Assembly: GCA_949358305.1 (NCBI GenBank)
Contig: OX442324.1
Coordinates: 4,842,001-4,906,000 of the forward strand
Length of the DNA stretch: 64,000 nt
Reading direction: 5' to 3'
Source: Strigamia acuminata
Lineage: Eukaryota > Arthropoda > Chilopoda > Geophilomorpha > Linotaeniidae
The notes beneath the pieces are model-generated. The model worked only from the letters and a program-made list of their open reading frames with translations. It ran no database searches and was not told the origin of the DNA. The position numbers were made by a program, and so were the translations under genes. This document shows, one piece after another, positions 1-11,000 of this stretch; within the stretch, counting starts at the first letter, position 1; each line of letters starts with the position of its first letter.

Positions 1-1925
1 CGGCCGAGGTATGGCAATGCCGAGGTAATCAACGCCAACCAATGCTGATGTAAATGTCTCGATTGATTCTGTTTGATCGCGCAGATGACAGCCGAGAGAA
101 ACATCGGTTGGCACGGTATTGGCAATCCCTGAATATACCTCACAGTCGACCCTTGCGACGGCAGCGAGCTACGAGTTTTCTCGCTTTCCAACTTGCCCTC
201 CTCTCCTTTCTGAGGAGAAACCTGAGCTTCGAGAATGATAAGAACCAGCACGAGCCGCAACAAGCAGATCTGAAACGCTTCACTGTAATCGCTCGTCGAC
301 TCGTTATTATCGCCGTGCATAGCTTCGTTGAAATCCATGATCACTTCGGTGAAGGTCGAGCTGGGACCCGGAACGGACGCCTCGTCTAAATTTGGACGCG
401 AACTCGCAGCGTAAACATTCGATAACAGGCAGTGGAGCAGCGTTTTCTGCACGCGGCAGCGGTTCAACAAGTCGCGAATGTACGACGCAAATCCCCGCCC
501 GCTGTCCTTCACGACCGGAACGAGCTCGGTAAGAATGAGCGTCAAAACATCGGTCGCGGCCAACTGAACTTCGCGGTTTCCGCAGATCTCGTCGTTCGTC
601 AATCTCATCTGAGCCAAATTCGGGTACAGTCCGCGGATGAAATACAAACCAACAGAAATGAAAACCTCGAGCAGCATCGCACTACGGAAGGCGGTAACGC
701 TTTCCGTCGGCAACTCCGTGTGAAACCCCTTTCCGAAAACGGATCGTCGATGGCGCGCTAGAAGGCACTGCAAATGAGCCAACCGGGGTGCCAGTGAACC
801 GCCAAGACTCGACGTGGACAGCGTGCACAGCACGAGTCGTGGATTCGTTTGGATTATGCTCCGAAGCAGGTTCAAGCAGTAGAGAACACGTTTCGAGTCG
901 TAAACTTGACAGTAAAGCAACAAATGCGTGTGCAGTGGATGAACGCAAACGTCTTCGGACGCCGGACTCTTCTTGAGTTCTTCGGGTGTTTCGCTTAACT
1001 TGATCACCGTCGGGCTCTCGTCCAAAACCTCCGCAATTTCTTCCCTTTGACAAACCATTTCGATCATATCGTCCAATATTTTCTGGACGACGTCATTGCT
1101 GGACGTCGATGTCGAGTCTTCGAGTTCGTCGGTTTGAGTGAGTGTCGTATCCGGTGCATCGAAACTCGATTCCGATTTCGACGTGTTGATTCTTCTTGCG
1201 TTTTTGAAATCCGGCAGACTCTTGGTCGGTGTCGATTCGTCTTCCGCCCACGACATTCCGCCGATGGGATTCACGAAGAGAAGAATCGGACTTCGTATTC
1301 CGTACTCGTGGCTCGACGGGACGTCGAAATCTGATACATCGGCGTTGGCAGTGATGACTTCGGATGACTTTTCATCCGTTAAACAAGTTAAAGCAACAAC
1401 CCGTCGCGACTGACTAGAATTGTAGGTTGGCGAAGGTGTTTTTCGCGAGTCATCTGCCACGTGGTAAAACACGTGCCCCTCCACACTAGATATCGCATAT
1501 ATTTTCGCTTCCGCAGATGAACCGTCGTCCACGTTTTCACACAATCGAACCTTGAAAATAACAAATTTGTTTCATTTTTTTTAATAACGTGTGGGAAAAA
1601 AATACTTTTTTAGGTTGCTGAATACTGATGTGCTGGACTGAAACCCGTGCAGTTTCCGAGTGTAAAAGAACGAGTAGAATTGGCTCAACAATACGTGAAA
1701 TATCTCCCCGTTGCAGTGAATGAGTGAACCAAGACTGGACTTCTGTGCGTTGCGGACCAACGTCCGTTTGTAAGCAGTCAAGCATAATAAACAAGCATCT
1801 GTCGTACATCCTAAAAACAGATCCGGAATTTGTTTTCGCAGGTAAATCTCGTAAGAAATGCCAAAACGCAGCAAACCGCCGAAATGATTCAATTTGAGAC
1901 TACAAAAAATAATAATAATAAATAA

Positions 1926-1967
<42 letters not shown>

Positions 1968-3261
1968 TTACCAATTCGTCCCCTAGTGCCATTGACTGAC
2001 ACAAGACATCTTCGACTAACTTTTCAGTCGGCGCCAGCCCGTGTAATTGATTTAATAAAGATGCACTTTGACGATGATACGCGACTGAACGATCCCCGAG
2101 CTTATCCCACAATTGCTTTGCAATGACCTACGATTAAAATTAATGAATAATTTAAAAAACTTAAATTCAAATAAAATTAAATAATTTTACCTGATACAGA
2201 TATGTGTTTCTATTGATAATATTCCAATGACTAATCTCCAACATAGGGACAATAACAACAGCAACATTTCCTTGCAAACTCGAATCCGTAACCTCGCACT
2301 CCTTATTCTCTTGTGCCACTGCCTGAGTAATATTTATAAGATCCAACAGAGTTGATACCGATACAAGTTGGATACTCGTAAAACGTAGACAACACGCAGA
2401 CACCATTAAAGCTTTCAACCATTGCGGTATATCACTGCTCACATCCGAATCGGACACTAAAACAACAAAAATTTAATCAAATAATCGATAAATTCAACAC
2501 TTCGAAAATCAAATCAAAATTTCACCTGACGAACGTCTTGGAACTTGTCCGCTAGCATTTTGCGAACAGAACATTGGAAAAGATGAGAGCTCGACCATCA
2601 TTTTACAAGCGTGAGAATACGCGTCCGTTAACTCGGCGGCGGAATCGAGTACGTCGACGTTCATCAATTTCCCGTGCGCATTTTCAGGTTTTTTTGACAA
2701 AACCATGCTCGCTTCTCCATCGGTCTTTGGTTTCTTCAGACATTCCCTTAGAAGCTCTTTGATTTCGTGATCTCGTTCTAGTACGCCGTCTTTAGTGTTG
2801 ATGATGAGCCCGTCAAAAGCAAGATTAAAAATGTTCGGATCTTGATAAATTCTTAAGCTGACAAATTTGACAAAAAACTCTTGGAATACTTGCATGCAAT
2901 TGTGAATCAAAGACCTGCGCGAGACATCATCTGCAACATCTGCAGAAATATCGCACTTTTCTACTTTGCGTTTCAAACAAATTTTATCAGAACTTGTGGA
3001 ATCATTAGACAGTGTTTCTTCCAATTCGCCTTCAGAAGTGCCACACTTTTCTTTCAAAATGCAAGCCACGTCCGCTTCACTCATCTCCTCCTTTTCAACC
3101 GGAACAACGGGTGGTTGTACTTTGGACAATATTCGTACGCACAAACGTAAAGATCGAGTTAATTCAAACGGTGTTATAACTTCAATGTGCAGAGTTAAAG
3201 CGTTTATAAGATGTTGTAAAAGTTCGGGCAAGTGCTCAGTTTGTGTCTCAATATATGTCTC

Positions 3262-3292
<31 letters not shown>

Positions 3293-5206
3293 CATTTATA
3301 ATTTAAATTCTAAAAAAATAAAAAAAATAAATAATCTTACAACAGATATAACTTCCAGAAGAAATTCAATCAATTCACACATCTCTAAAATTGATGGCGG
3401 ACCTTCACCAATGTCCTTCACAACTTGATCAAGAGTTGGCGGTATCGAATCGACAGGTGCATCCACATCAAACGCCTTCGAGAAGACCGATCCAACGTAT
3501 TCCCAAATGTAGAATGGTTCAAATGTACCAAATAATAAATTTGCGGTCTTCAATAATTCGCTGTTAGTTTTCTGCGTTAATGTCGATTTGTTTTTAGCAC
3601 TTTTTATTCCAGTTTCTGGTGCAGCATTTGTCAAGTTATATGCCTTGTAAAGTGTCCTATCAAAGCAATGGAGGTAAAAAACAAATCATTAATCAAATCT
3701 CGCCGATGTTTTCAGACGGAATTAAATACCTGAACACTTCAATCAAAATGTCTTCAACTATTGCTGTACTAACATCAGGTTTATCGAACAGACTAATTAA
3801 AATTCTGTATGGTCTTACATCAATTCCCTGGTTAGAACAAGAATCCTGTTTAAAAGAAAAGTTGAAATATAAAATAAATTTCCATTGGATCATTCAAAAT
3901 AAACAATAATTTGTACTTTTAAGCACGATCTCAACGCATTAATGAGTAAATCTTTGGAGTATGTGTCAAAATACATGCTAGAATTGCCCGATTCGCTACT
4001 AACGCTATTACGACGCGATTTATCAATAGAAGATGATGGGTAAACAATGTTTGCTTCCAAACCCAATAACCACGACCACAGTCGTCGATTTAGAGACATA
4101 TCGCGCCGTAGAACGACTACAACAGCCGATGTTAATATCTTTTCCATATCTGGTTTGATTAGCTGACTGTTATGCATCGGAAAACCCATGAGAAGCAAAT
4201 CTAAAGCGCTGCGTTGCACTAAAACGCTGTTATCTTGAACTGCAGCACATAAACCTTGTATCTACGAAAATAAAATACAAATAAAAATCGATAATTCACT
4301 AGAATAAATAATAATAATAAAAAAAAATTACCAATATATCAACATTAGTCCCAATAATGTACAATTGGTCTTCCATGCTTTTCTTCTTATTGAAATGTGA
4401 CGTAACGAATAAAATCGCAGGTAAACGGACATTAGGATTGGCAAGAACGCATTCCCACATACAACCGTAGAAAAAATCGGGTTTCACACCTTCACACACT
4501 TTTTCTAATAAACCATTTGTCCTAAAGCGAAAATAAAATTAAACAAAACCGGCAGAAATCGATTGTTTCGCTTACCTGTCGTGATACTCGGAGCCTTCTT
4601 CCAGACCTGACAGCACCCCGGTTAAAAATCCACTCAAAGCAGGCCTCAATCGTGTCGCTAAAGGAGCAAAATGTGTCTCATATATATTTAACAAGGCTGG
4701 ACGTACACTCATCGCTGCATTTCCCAGCAAAGGAAACAAACCTAAAATAATTTGTTCAATATGATTTCAATTTTTTCTTTATATTTTTTTTTCTTTAAGA
4801 TTCATACCCGCACTGTATATAAACAGTTCTTGGCTCAGTCGATTTGTTCCAATGCATTTGAAAAGTATATCGTAAGTCTCCAATGCTTTCAAATGAACTC
4901 CACTCGGTAAATTCGGATGTAGACATTGAGCTAAACGTTTACTGACAATAATTCGACGTGGGATAACTGCATATCTCAAATGATTTATTAGAACCTTGAA
5001 AAAGAAAAAAATAATTGATTAAAATAAATAAAATCTTCCGCTGTTGCCTATGTTAAAACCTTATTTAATTTGCCAAGTGCCGATATTAAATCCGCCCATT
5101 CAGTCGTGGATTCAAAGTTCTTTAAAGCTTTGTCCACAGCTGATATGTACGATCTGTATTTTGGATCACCGAGTAATTCGTACTCTTCGACAGTTACACT
5201 CGCCAT
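1..5206 (-). CDS. DOP1: DOP1/dopey homologue, N-terminal part (partial, runs off left edge)
   Basis: DOP1 proteins are large peripheral membrane proteins of the Golgi/endosome that act with MON2 and a P4-ATPase flippase in vesicle traffic. The reading frame starts at ATG 5206-5204 with [20 protein letters not shown], followed by [20 protein letters not shown], the typical dopey N-terminus. The next exon (about 4805-4995) carries [20 protein letters not shown] and ELFIYSAG, also hallmarks of the dopey N domain. Coding continues leftward through about ten more short exons, including about 2525-3260, 2190-2458 and 1560-1892. A long exon from about 1550 to the window edge contains [20 protein letters not shown] and [20 protein letters not shown]. 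Roughly 1,400 residues are present; vertebrate DOP1 proteins are about 2,300-2,470, so the C-terminal leucine-zipper part lies outside. It is transcribed divergently from TIMM13. Identification is from remembered family sequence and is strong for the N domain. Confidence 0.9.
1930..1960. repeat. (TA)n microsatellite in a DOP1 intron
   Basis: An uninterrupted TA dinucleotide run sits between two DOP1 coding exons. It is ordinary intronic simple sequence. Confidence 0.9.
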
Positions 5207-5995
5207 TATTTTCAAAATGATGACATATCTTATCTTTAAAAAAAGAACAGAAAATATCGAAACTATTAACTAATCGTATGTTTAGAAAATTGATTTTATA
5301 ATATCAGTAATAAGGGATTTAGCTTTCTGTATCATACGTACCAATAGTTATTCAACTGAACGGTACTGTTAAAGTAATTGAAAAATATGTTCTGGTATCT
5401 CAAATCTTGGGGCGAGTTTTGTCACATGAAACTTCGTACTAACAGGGGAATTGATGACCCTATGCTCTCAACTATAGTTCTCTTCAAATCAATGTCTATC
5501 GTGTAGTTGTCAATGAACACGCAATGGCGCTCGGGTTAAATGAAAATTACATTTCAAATTTTGAGAACATTTTTAAAAATTCTTATTACCTAAAAAAATT
5601 ATATTATGTTTTTTTAAAGCTAATTTATGTCTTTAAAAAATTATTCAGGATTAATTTTTCTCAAGTGTTGAATGAACGTGTTGAAATATTTTCCGCTACC
5701 TCGAAATGGTGATTCAAAAGCAGTGATTCGACCAATATTTTGCCACGAACATATTTTGTTTCTTTGATAATGCAAGTAATATTTCAATGGAGACCGTGTG
5801 TTTTGTTTTTAAATTTTAATATCATATTATACACAAATCTTTGAATGAAACGGTAATTTTCGCAATAAACGAGTTACCGTATCAAACTATTGGAATAGCG
5901 AAAACCTGATAACGTTCTTAAAATTCTTGCCTCCGTTCCACACGTGCGCTGCACGACCGTTCTTTCGTCTTGATTCCATTAGAATTGAAAAAAAA
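5207..5995. promoter_or_regulatory. Divergent promoter region DOP1 / TIMM13
   Basis: These 789 bases separate the DOP1 start codon on the minus strand from the TIMM13 start codon on the plus strand. No coding sequence is supported here; the 62-codon plus-strand ORF at 5524-5712 is Lys/Phe/Asn-rich and looks like translated AT-rich DNA. A CACGTG E-box lies at about 5941-5946, some 50 bases before the TIMM13 start. Promoter function is inferred from the head-to-head arrangement only. Confidence 0.5.
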
Positions 5996-6403
5996 ATGGA
6001 TTCGCTAAACGCAAGTAAACTTTCTGGCAACCAAAAAGAAGAACTAATGGATCAAGTGAAACAGCAAATAGCTGTTGCTAATGCTCAAGAATTATTAACG
6101 GTAAAATAATAAAATAAAGAAAAGAAAATAGAATAGGAATTTCTCGAACATTGAAACTTGTCTTTTATATTCCACAGAAAATTTCCGAGAAATGCTTCAA
6201 GAAGTGTGTGTCGAGGCCTGGAAGTACTTTAGACAGTAGCGAACAAGTATATATTGAAAGTGATAAAAAATAACGAGAGAATAAAATTTAATTTCAACTT
6301 TTAGAAATGTGTTGCAATGTGCATGGATCGTTACATGGATGCATGGAATTTGGTTTCGCGGGCCTACAGCACCAGATTGCAGCGAGAGAAAAACCGACTT
6401 TGA
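5996..6403 (+). CDS. TIMM13: Mitochondrial import inner membrane translocase subunit Tim13
   Basis: This is a small Tim chaperone of the intermembrane space that, with Tim8, carries hydrophobic precursors to the TIM22 and SAM machineries. Three exons (5996-6100, 6178-6246, 6305-6403) join in frame to 90 residues plus stop. The family signature is clear: [14 protein letters not shown], then the twin CX3C motifs CFKKC and CVAMC with the usual spacing (these cysteines form the disulfide-linked helical hairpin), followed by [20 protein letters not shown]. Human TIMM13 is 95 residues, so length fits. The start is the only in-frame Met before the conserved block and follows an A-rich stretch. Both introns are short with GT-AG ends. 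There is no N-terminal presequence, as expected for substrates of the Mia40 pathway. Confidence 0.96.
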
Positions 6404-6953
6404 TGACGAAATGAAAATTAGTATTTGATGATGCCGATTAAGCATTTAAATTTGTTGTAGTAAAACTGAACTTAGAAAATTTGTTTGAAGATTATAATTT
6501 TTTTGTTTCTGTTCAAAGCAAAAATATTTGTAAGTACAGAGTGGTTTTTAAGTTGTGAACTTTGAAATTCGTGAACATTTCACGAACTAACTTGTCATAT
6601 TTGATTAAAAATCATTTTTACAAAATTTCTGGACTCGTTAATTGAAAATACACAAGGAAACGATGCTTGCAATGTTTACACAGTTGTGTTTTTCTGTTAT
6701 TTATTATCGTTCCAAACTTCATTGGTTTTAAAAATACATTTCTGAATTCTAATGTGATGCATTGTATCGTGTATGTAATGAGTAACAACAATCGATACTA
6801 GATGTCGCAGTTTAAAATTTTCATCGTTTCCATGTCAACGGATCAGTAATGTGAAAAATTAACTATCTGTTTACATTCTGTAAACCTTAATTATGTGACC
6901 ATACCAGAAAAACAAAAATAAAATTTGCTTTTCAAGGCCAATTCATTACAACA
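6404..6953. other. Intergenic region between TIMM13 and an orphan gene
   Basis: This is AT-rich DNA holding the TIMM13 3' untranslated region and presumably the promoter and 5' leader of the following plus-strand gene. An AATAAAATTTG string at about 6918 is close to the next start codon. It may be a poly(A) signal or simply leader sequence. No supported coding or RNA gene is seen. Confidence 0.4.
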
Positions 6954-7647
6954 ATGACCGAAAAACCAGCTTCAGTACCCGAAGAAGTAGGAAACATTGG
7001 AGACTCGAGAAAACAAAGCGATATTGTGGATGAAAATCGCGAAAAAGCAGTAAAGCTCCCATTCTTGAAAAGCGACACGATATCGGTAGCAAGTTGCAGG
7101 GCACCGACCCCAGTTACCACAAAGATATGCAAATCGTCGCACAGTTTAAGACCCGACTCACCGATTGCCATGCACATGCTGCCAACACAACGATGGAGCA
7201 GACGATCTTATTGGTCCAACACAGATTCGCTTCGCCCGGCTGGAAGTGAGAGACGAATTTCGTGTTCAGAATCGAGGAGTTCAGAATCGCCAAGATCCGA
7301 TTGGAATTCGCCAAGATCCAATTGGAATACGCCGAGAAGAGCGTCTCCGTTACACGGGTCCACTTTGGAGGTTGTGAACAGTTATTGTGAACATTTTCAA
7401 ATCGATACCTTTAATACATATTTCATATTTTTATTAGTTCAAAACGACACCATTGGAGCCTTTGTGGGAGACGGAAGCGCCGTCGTCACCGAGTGCTAAA
7501 TCGACATCGACACCATCGCGTCTGCAGGGTGATGGCAAATCGAGTGACGCGCGAAGCGAAATGTTTGGTTTTTGCTGTACGTGTGTTACTAAGACACGAG
7601 ACGATGAGGAACAAGCGACCATATCACCTCGACTGTGTTCAACATGA
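6954..7647 (+). CDS. Orphan Ser/Pro/Arg-rich protein of 208 residues
   Basis: I do not recognise this protein. Two exons (6954-7370 and 7438-7647) join in phase 0 to 208 codons plus stop. The donor is GTTGTG and the acceptor TTTTATTAG. The start MTEKPASVPEEVGN lies in ACAATGA context. The middle is rich in Ser, Arg and Trp and carries a short internal repeat, SPRSDWN / SPRSNWN / TPRR. The C-terminal part contains FGFCCTCVT, a four-residue Cys cluster, followed by an acidic KTRDDEE. No signal peptide or membrane segment is seen. It appears intrinsically disordered, with many possible proline-directed phosphorylation sites. It ends before a poly(A) signal at 7700, so it is separate from the next gene, although composition is similar to that large downstream protein. 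Confidence 0.6.
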
Positions 7648-7699
7648 ATGTATTGACATGTATTTAATTGGTCTGTGAAATTTTGTACAGAACAGTCTT

Positions 7700-7705
7700 A
7701 ATAAA
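7700..7705 (+). terminator. Poly(A) signal AATAAA for the 208-aa orphan gene
   Basis: AATAAA occurs 53 bases after the stop codon at 7645-7647, at the expected place for cleavage and polyadenylation. It supports treating the orphan gene and the following large gene as separate transcripts. Confidence 0.6.
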
Positions 7706-8002
7706 AATGCTCAAAGTTATTTATATACGTATATTTATTTCTATAATATATAAAGATTAAAGAATAATGAATAAAGAGTGTATATATATAACAATTAAGT
7801 GAATGGCGCGCACAGATTTCGCTGTGGTACATCAAACAATAAGAATACGCCCATTGTTATTCAATATGGCCGGCACTTGAAAAGGGGAGCAATAATTTCC
7901 TCGTCGAAATTCGTTTCTTTAACCTAAAGTTTAACGATAAGGCACATCGGTTTTCATGAAATACAGTATCTAATCGTTAATATATCCAAATCCAAAAAAA
8001 AA
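7706..8002. other. Short intergenic region before the 2,363-aa gene
   Basis: About 300 AT-rich bases carry the presumed promoter of the downstream gene. A GGCGCGC string at about 7804 and a run of adenines directly before the start codon are the only visible peculiarities. No gene is seen. Confidence 0.35.
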
Positions 8003-11000
8003 ATGTCTTCAGTTCAACCACATTCAGCATCTAACGCCTTGGAATTGAGCAACGCTTCCACGCTAATCGAGGCCGAAGACACCGTGCAAAAGTTAGAATG
8101 CAAACTCACTTCGAAAAATTGCACGGTGCAGCCAATCATTGTGCAAGTAGAACACATCATACGAAACAAACCGAAAAGCAGTACCGAAAAACCGCAGTTC
8201 GGCGTGACTTTCAATTCGATGCGCAGGAATAAATGCAAAAGTCCTAGAACCAACGAACTTACACACGACCAAGAGCGAAAAACGATCGCCGCCATTATCG
8301 ATTTGAGCAGCAAGGATGAAGAGATCGTCGGTGCCACCAGGGAAGGCAAAAGTCCTTCGACCGACCTTGAAGAAACCCAACTGACCCTAGAACCCACGCC
8401 GAGCGACCCCCGACTTCTGTCCGGCGCTGACCAACACCAAACCACCGGCCATGACCCACAAATGCCTTCGTCTTCCGCGGACTCTTCGACCGACGATGTC
8501 GCGCAGACATTGGCCAAGATGCCGTGGCGACCACATCTGGCCGAGGATTCGTCGACCGAGTACGAAATCACGTGCTGCGGTTGGAAAAAGGTAAAGAAAC
8601 CCCAGCTAAAACCAGGCAATGGGACTGGACCGTGGGGTTTTCGACCGAATGCAATCAACAGCGTCAAAGGTCAAGAAGCATTCGAAGATCAGGGTTCAGT
8701 GGACTCCAATTGGCCACCAGAAATGCCGGAAAATCGAGTGATCCAAACGGATTGTTATTGCATCGACCATAATGATGATTGGATAAAAGATTGTTTAATA
8801 TCTCCTGCGAAGAACTCAAATAGCGATGACTGTTATTGTCATGGACCCAAAATGAACATTCCATTACCTGTGTACGAACCGGAACTAGATGCGATGAAAG
8901 AAGATTATGCGATTGGCAAGTATGCTGAACCTGTTGTTGTTACGCGAGATGAAGAAGTGCCAAAGAATGTGAAGTTTCCGAAAAAGGTGATACTTTTTTT
9001 TCATTTATTTTTTTTATTTTTTTTATTTTTTTTATTCTTTTTTTTCGGAAATTCTTTTTATTTTTTGCTATTCGAAATTAAAATTCCCGTTCCAGACCAA
9101 CAATAGCACAGTATAGAATTGACAGGCACTATTAACACGTTGCACCGACTAGCGACAAAGTTATTAACTATTGAGGAATTCCGATGAGTTTTGTTGTTTT
9201 ATTGTTTTGTTGAACTGACAGCAGTTTACAACGCCATCTGCAATCATAACAAAAACATTCCATTTTGGAAGCAAACATAGTTTAGGCCTAAACACAATTG
9301 CATGAAGCTCTGAATGTCGGAATGATTCGTTTTTTACTTTAATAAGAGATGGCGGTGCTATCAAATGCTAGATTTAAATACGGCAAAGTCAGAACGTTCC
9401 AACCATAGTTTTAACTTGAAGAAAATCCAAATAGAATACCTAAAATCATTCCCCTGGACCCCGGATTTAAAAATCACTCGAAACACATCATGTTTGTGGA
9501 ATGGAAGTGCAATAAAATTAAATTTCTTTAAATGTATAAAATAGAATAGAATTTGAGTTTAATCTTAAACTTTCTCACAGGAACAACAAGAACCAATTAG
9601 TTTTCAAGACGATGTTATTTCACCGTACGAAGACAATTCCACCGACCACGACGAAGACCCAGATATCCACCAGAAAAAGCCAGTGCTGTCTCCTTATTAC
9701 GATCGTTGCGAACAATTGTCTGACACCCAGCAGCACTGTGAGCCCTTACAAGAGCCCTATCAGGAGCCTCAAACACTAATTTACGAAAACAACAAGAGGT
9801 GCAGCGATACAACGCAGTTTCAACGACACTGCGAACCGCTAATCACACCAGCTCAAGGAGATTCGTCTTTTCAACACTACGAACACTATGAACAACCAAC
9901 GCCATTTATGGGTAACAAATCTTTTCCAGAGGGAGATTCCTTAAACACCATACGAGAATACGAGCAATTTTACCCAGGGAATGATTGGCGATCGCCTTCG
10001 CCAACCGAAACGATTCTTCCACCAACACCACCTCTAAAGACGTCAACAGAGTCGCAAGGAACGGTTAGAGACAATCCAGAATTACACCTAGAACACAGAC
10101 ATGGCCTAGGCGCTTTTAACGTGTATTCGAGCGAAGCATTGAGCCCCAAACTAGCTGAAAAGGTCATTAAAAAGGCCTATCCACCATCTCCACCTCCTGC
10201 TAAAGCTGAATCGCGCAACGAAACGTCGTCTTTCAATACTTATTCAGACGAAGCGGTCAATTTGAAACTAAGCGAGAAGGTTAGTTACAACTCAAAGTCG
10301 AGCTCGCGATCTCCAAAGTCGGGCTCGCGATCTCCAAAGTCGAGCTCGCGATCTCCATCCGTTAGCGCCAAGGATTTCGACAACGAACCTGAAATGTCAT
10401 CGTCACCGCGAAGCGAAGCTAGGTCCACGCCGATTTCCATTCCCACAATGCCTCGTTTGAAGGTGGTGCTTTCACCAGACGAAAGGTGGAAGAAAGTTCC
10501 CAAAGTGTCCAGTCCTTACGAACCGGAAACCAACGATGAAACGAGTCAAAAGCAAAGAATGAAGTATTTAAAAAGCGGACAGGCATCGCCCACCATTTGG
10601 AATGAAAATGATGTTGACAGCGAATCCCTAACAGCGTCTCCAAGCATCACGCTGCCGCCGACTCCGAGGAGGGGCAGTCCTGAACCCGGTGAAGTTTGCC
10701 ATAGTGAGACGCCTCTGAGTGAATATATGACTCCATCGCCCAAGTACAAGTCTTCTAAAGACTTCAATTCACCAAGTATGATAACTTGCCGCTCCCCGAG
10801 CAAGGGGAGCCAAGAATTCTTTGAAACTCAGAGATATCCAACACCGTTAGAATTACAAAACGCACCTTCTGTGTCCGTACCAGAAAAGGCTTTTGAGATT
10901 AAAAAAGCACTGGCAACGCCACCGGATGGACCTTTGTATGCGGACAAAGTGGCGAGATGCCCACAAGACGAGTGCAAGTGTGCAGAAATTTTCAGATATT

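Noticed and set aside
8014-8667. 217-codon minus-strand ORF
   Set aside because: It is antisense to exon 1 of the 2,363-aa gene, with no splice or motif support.
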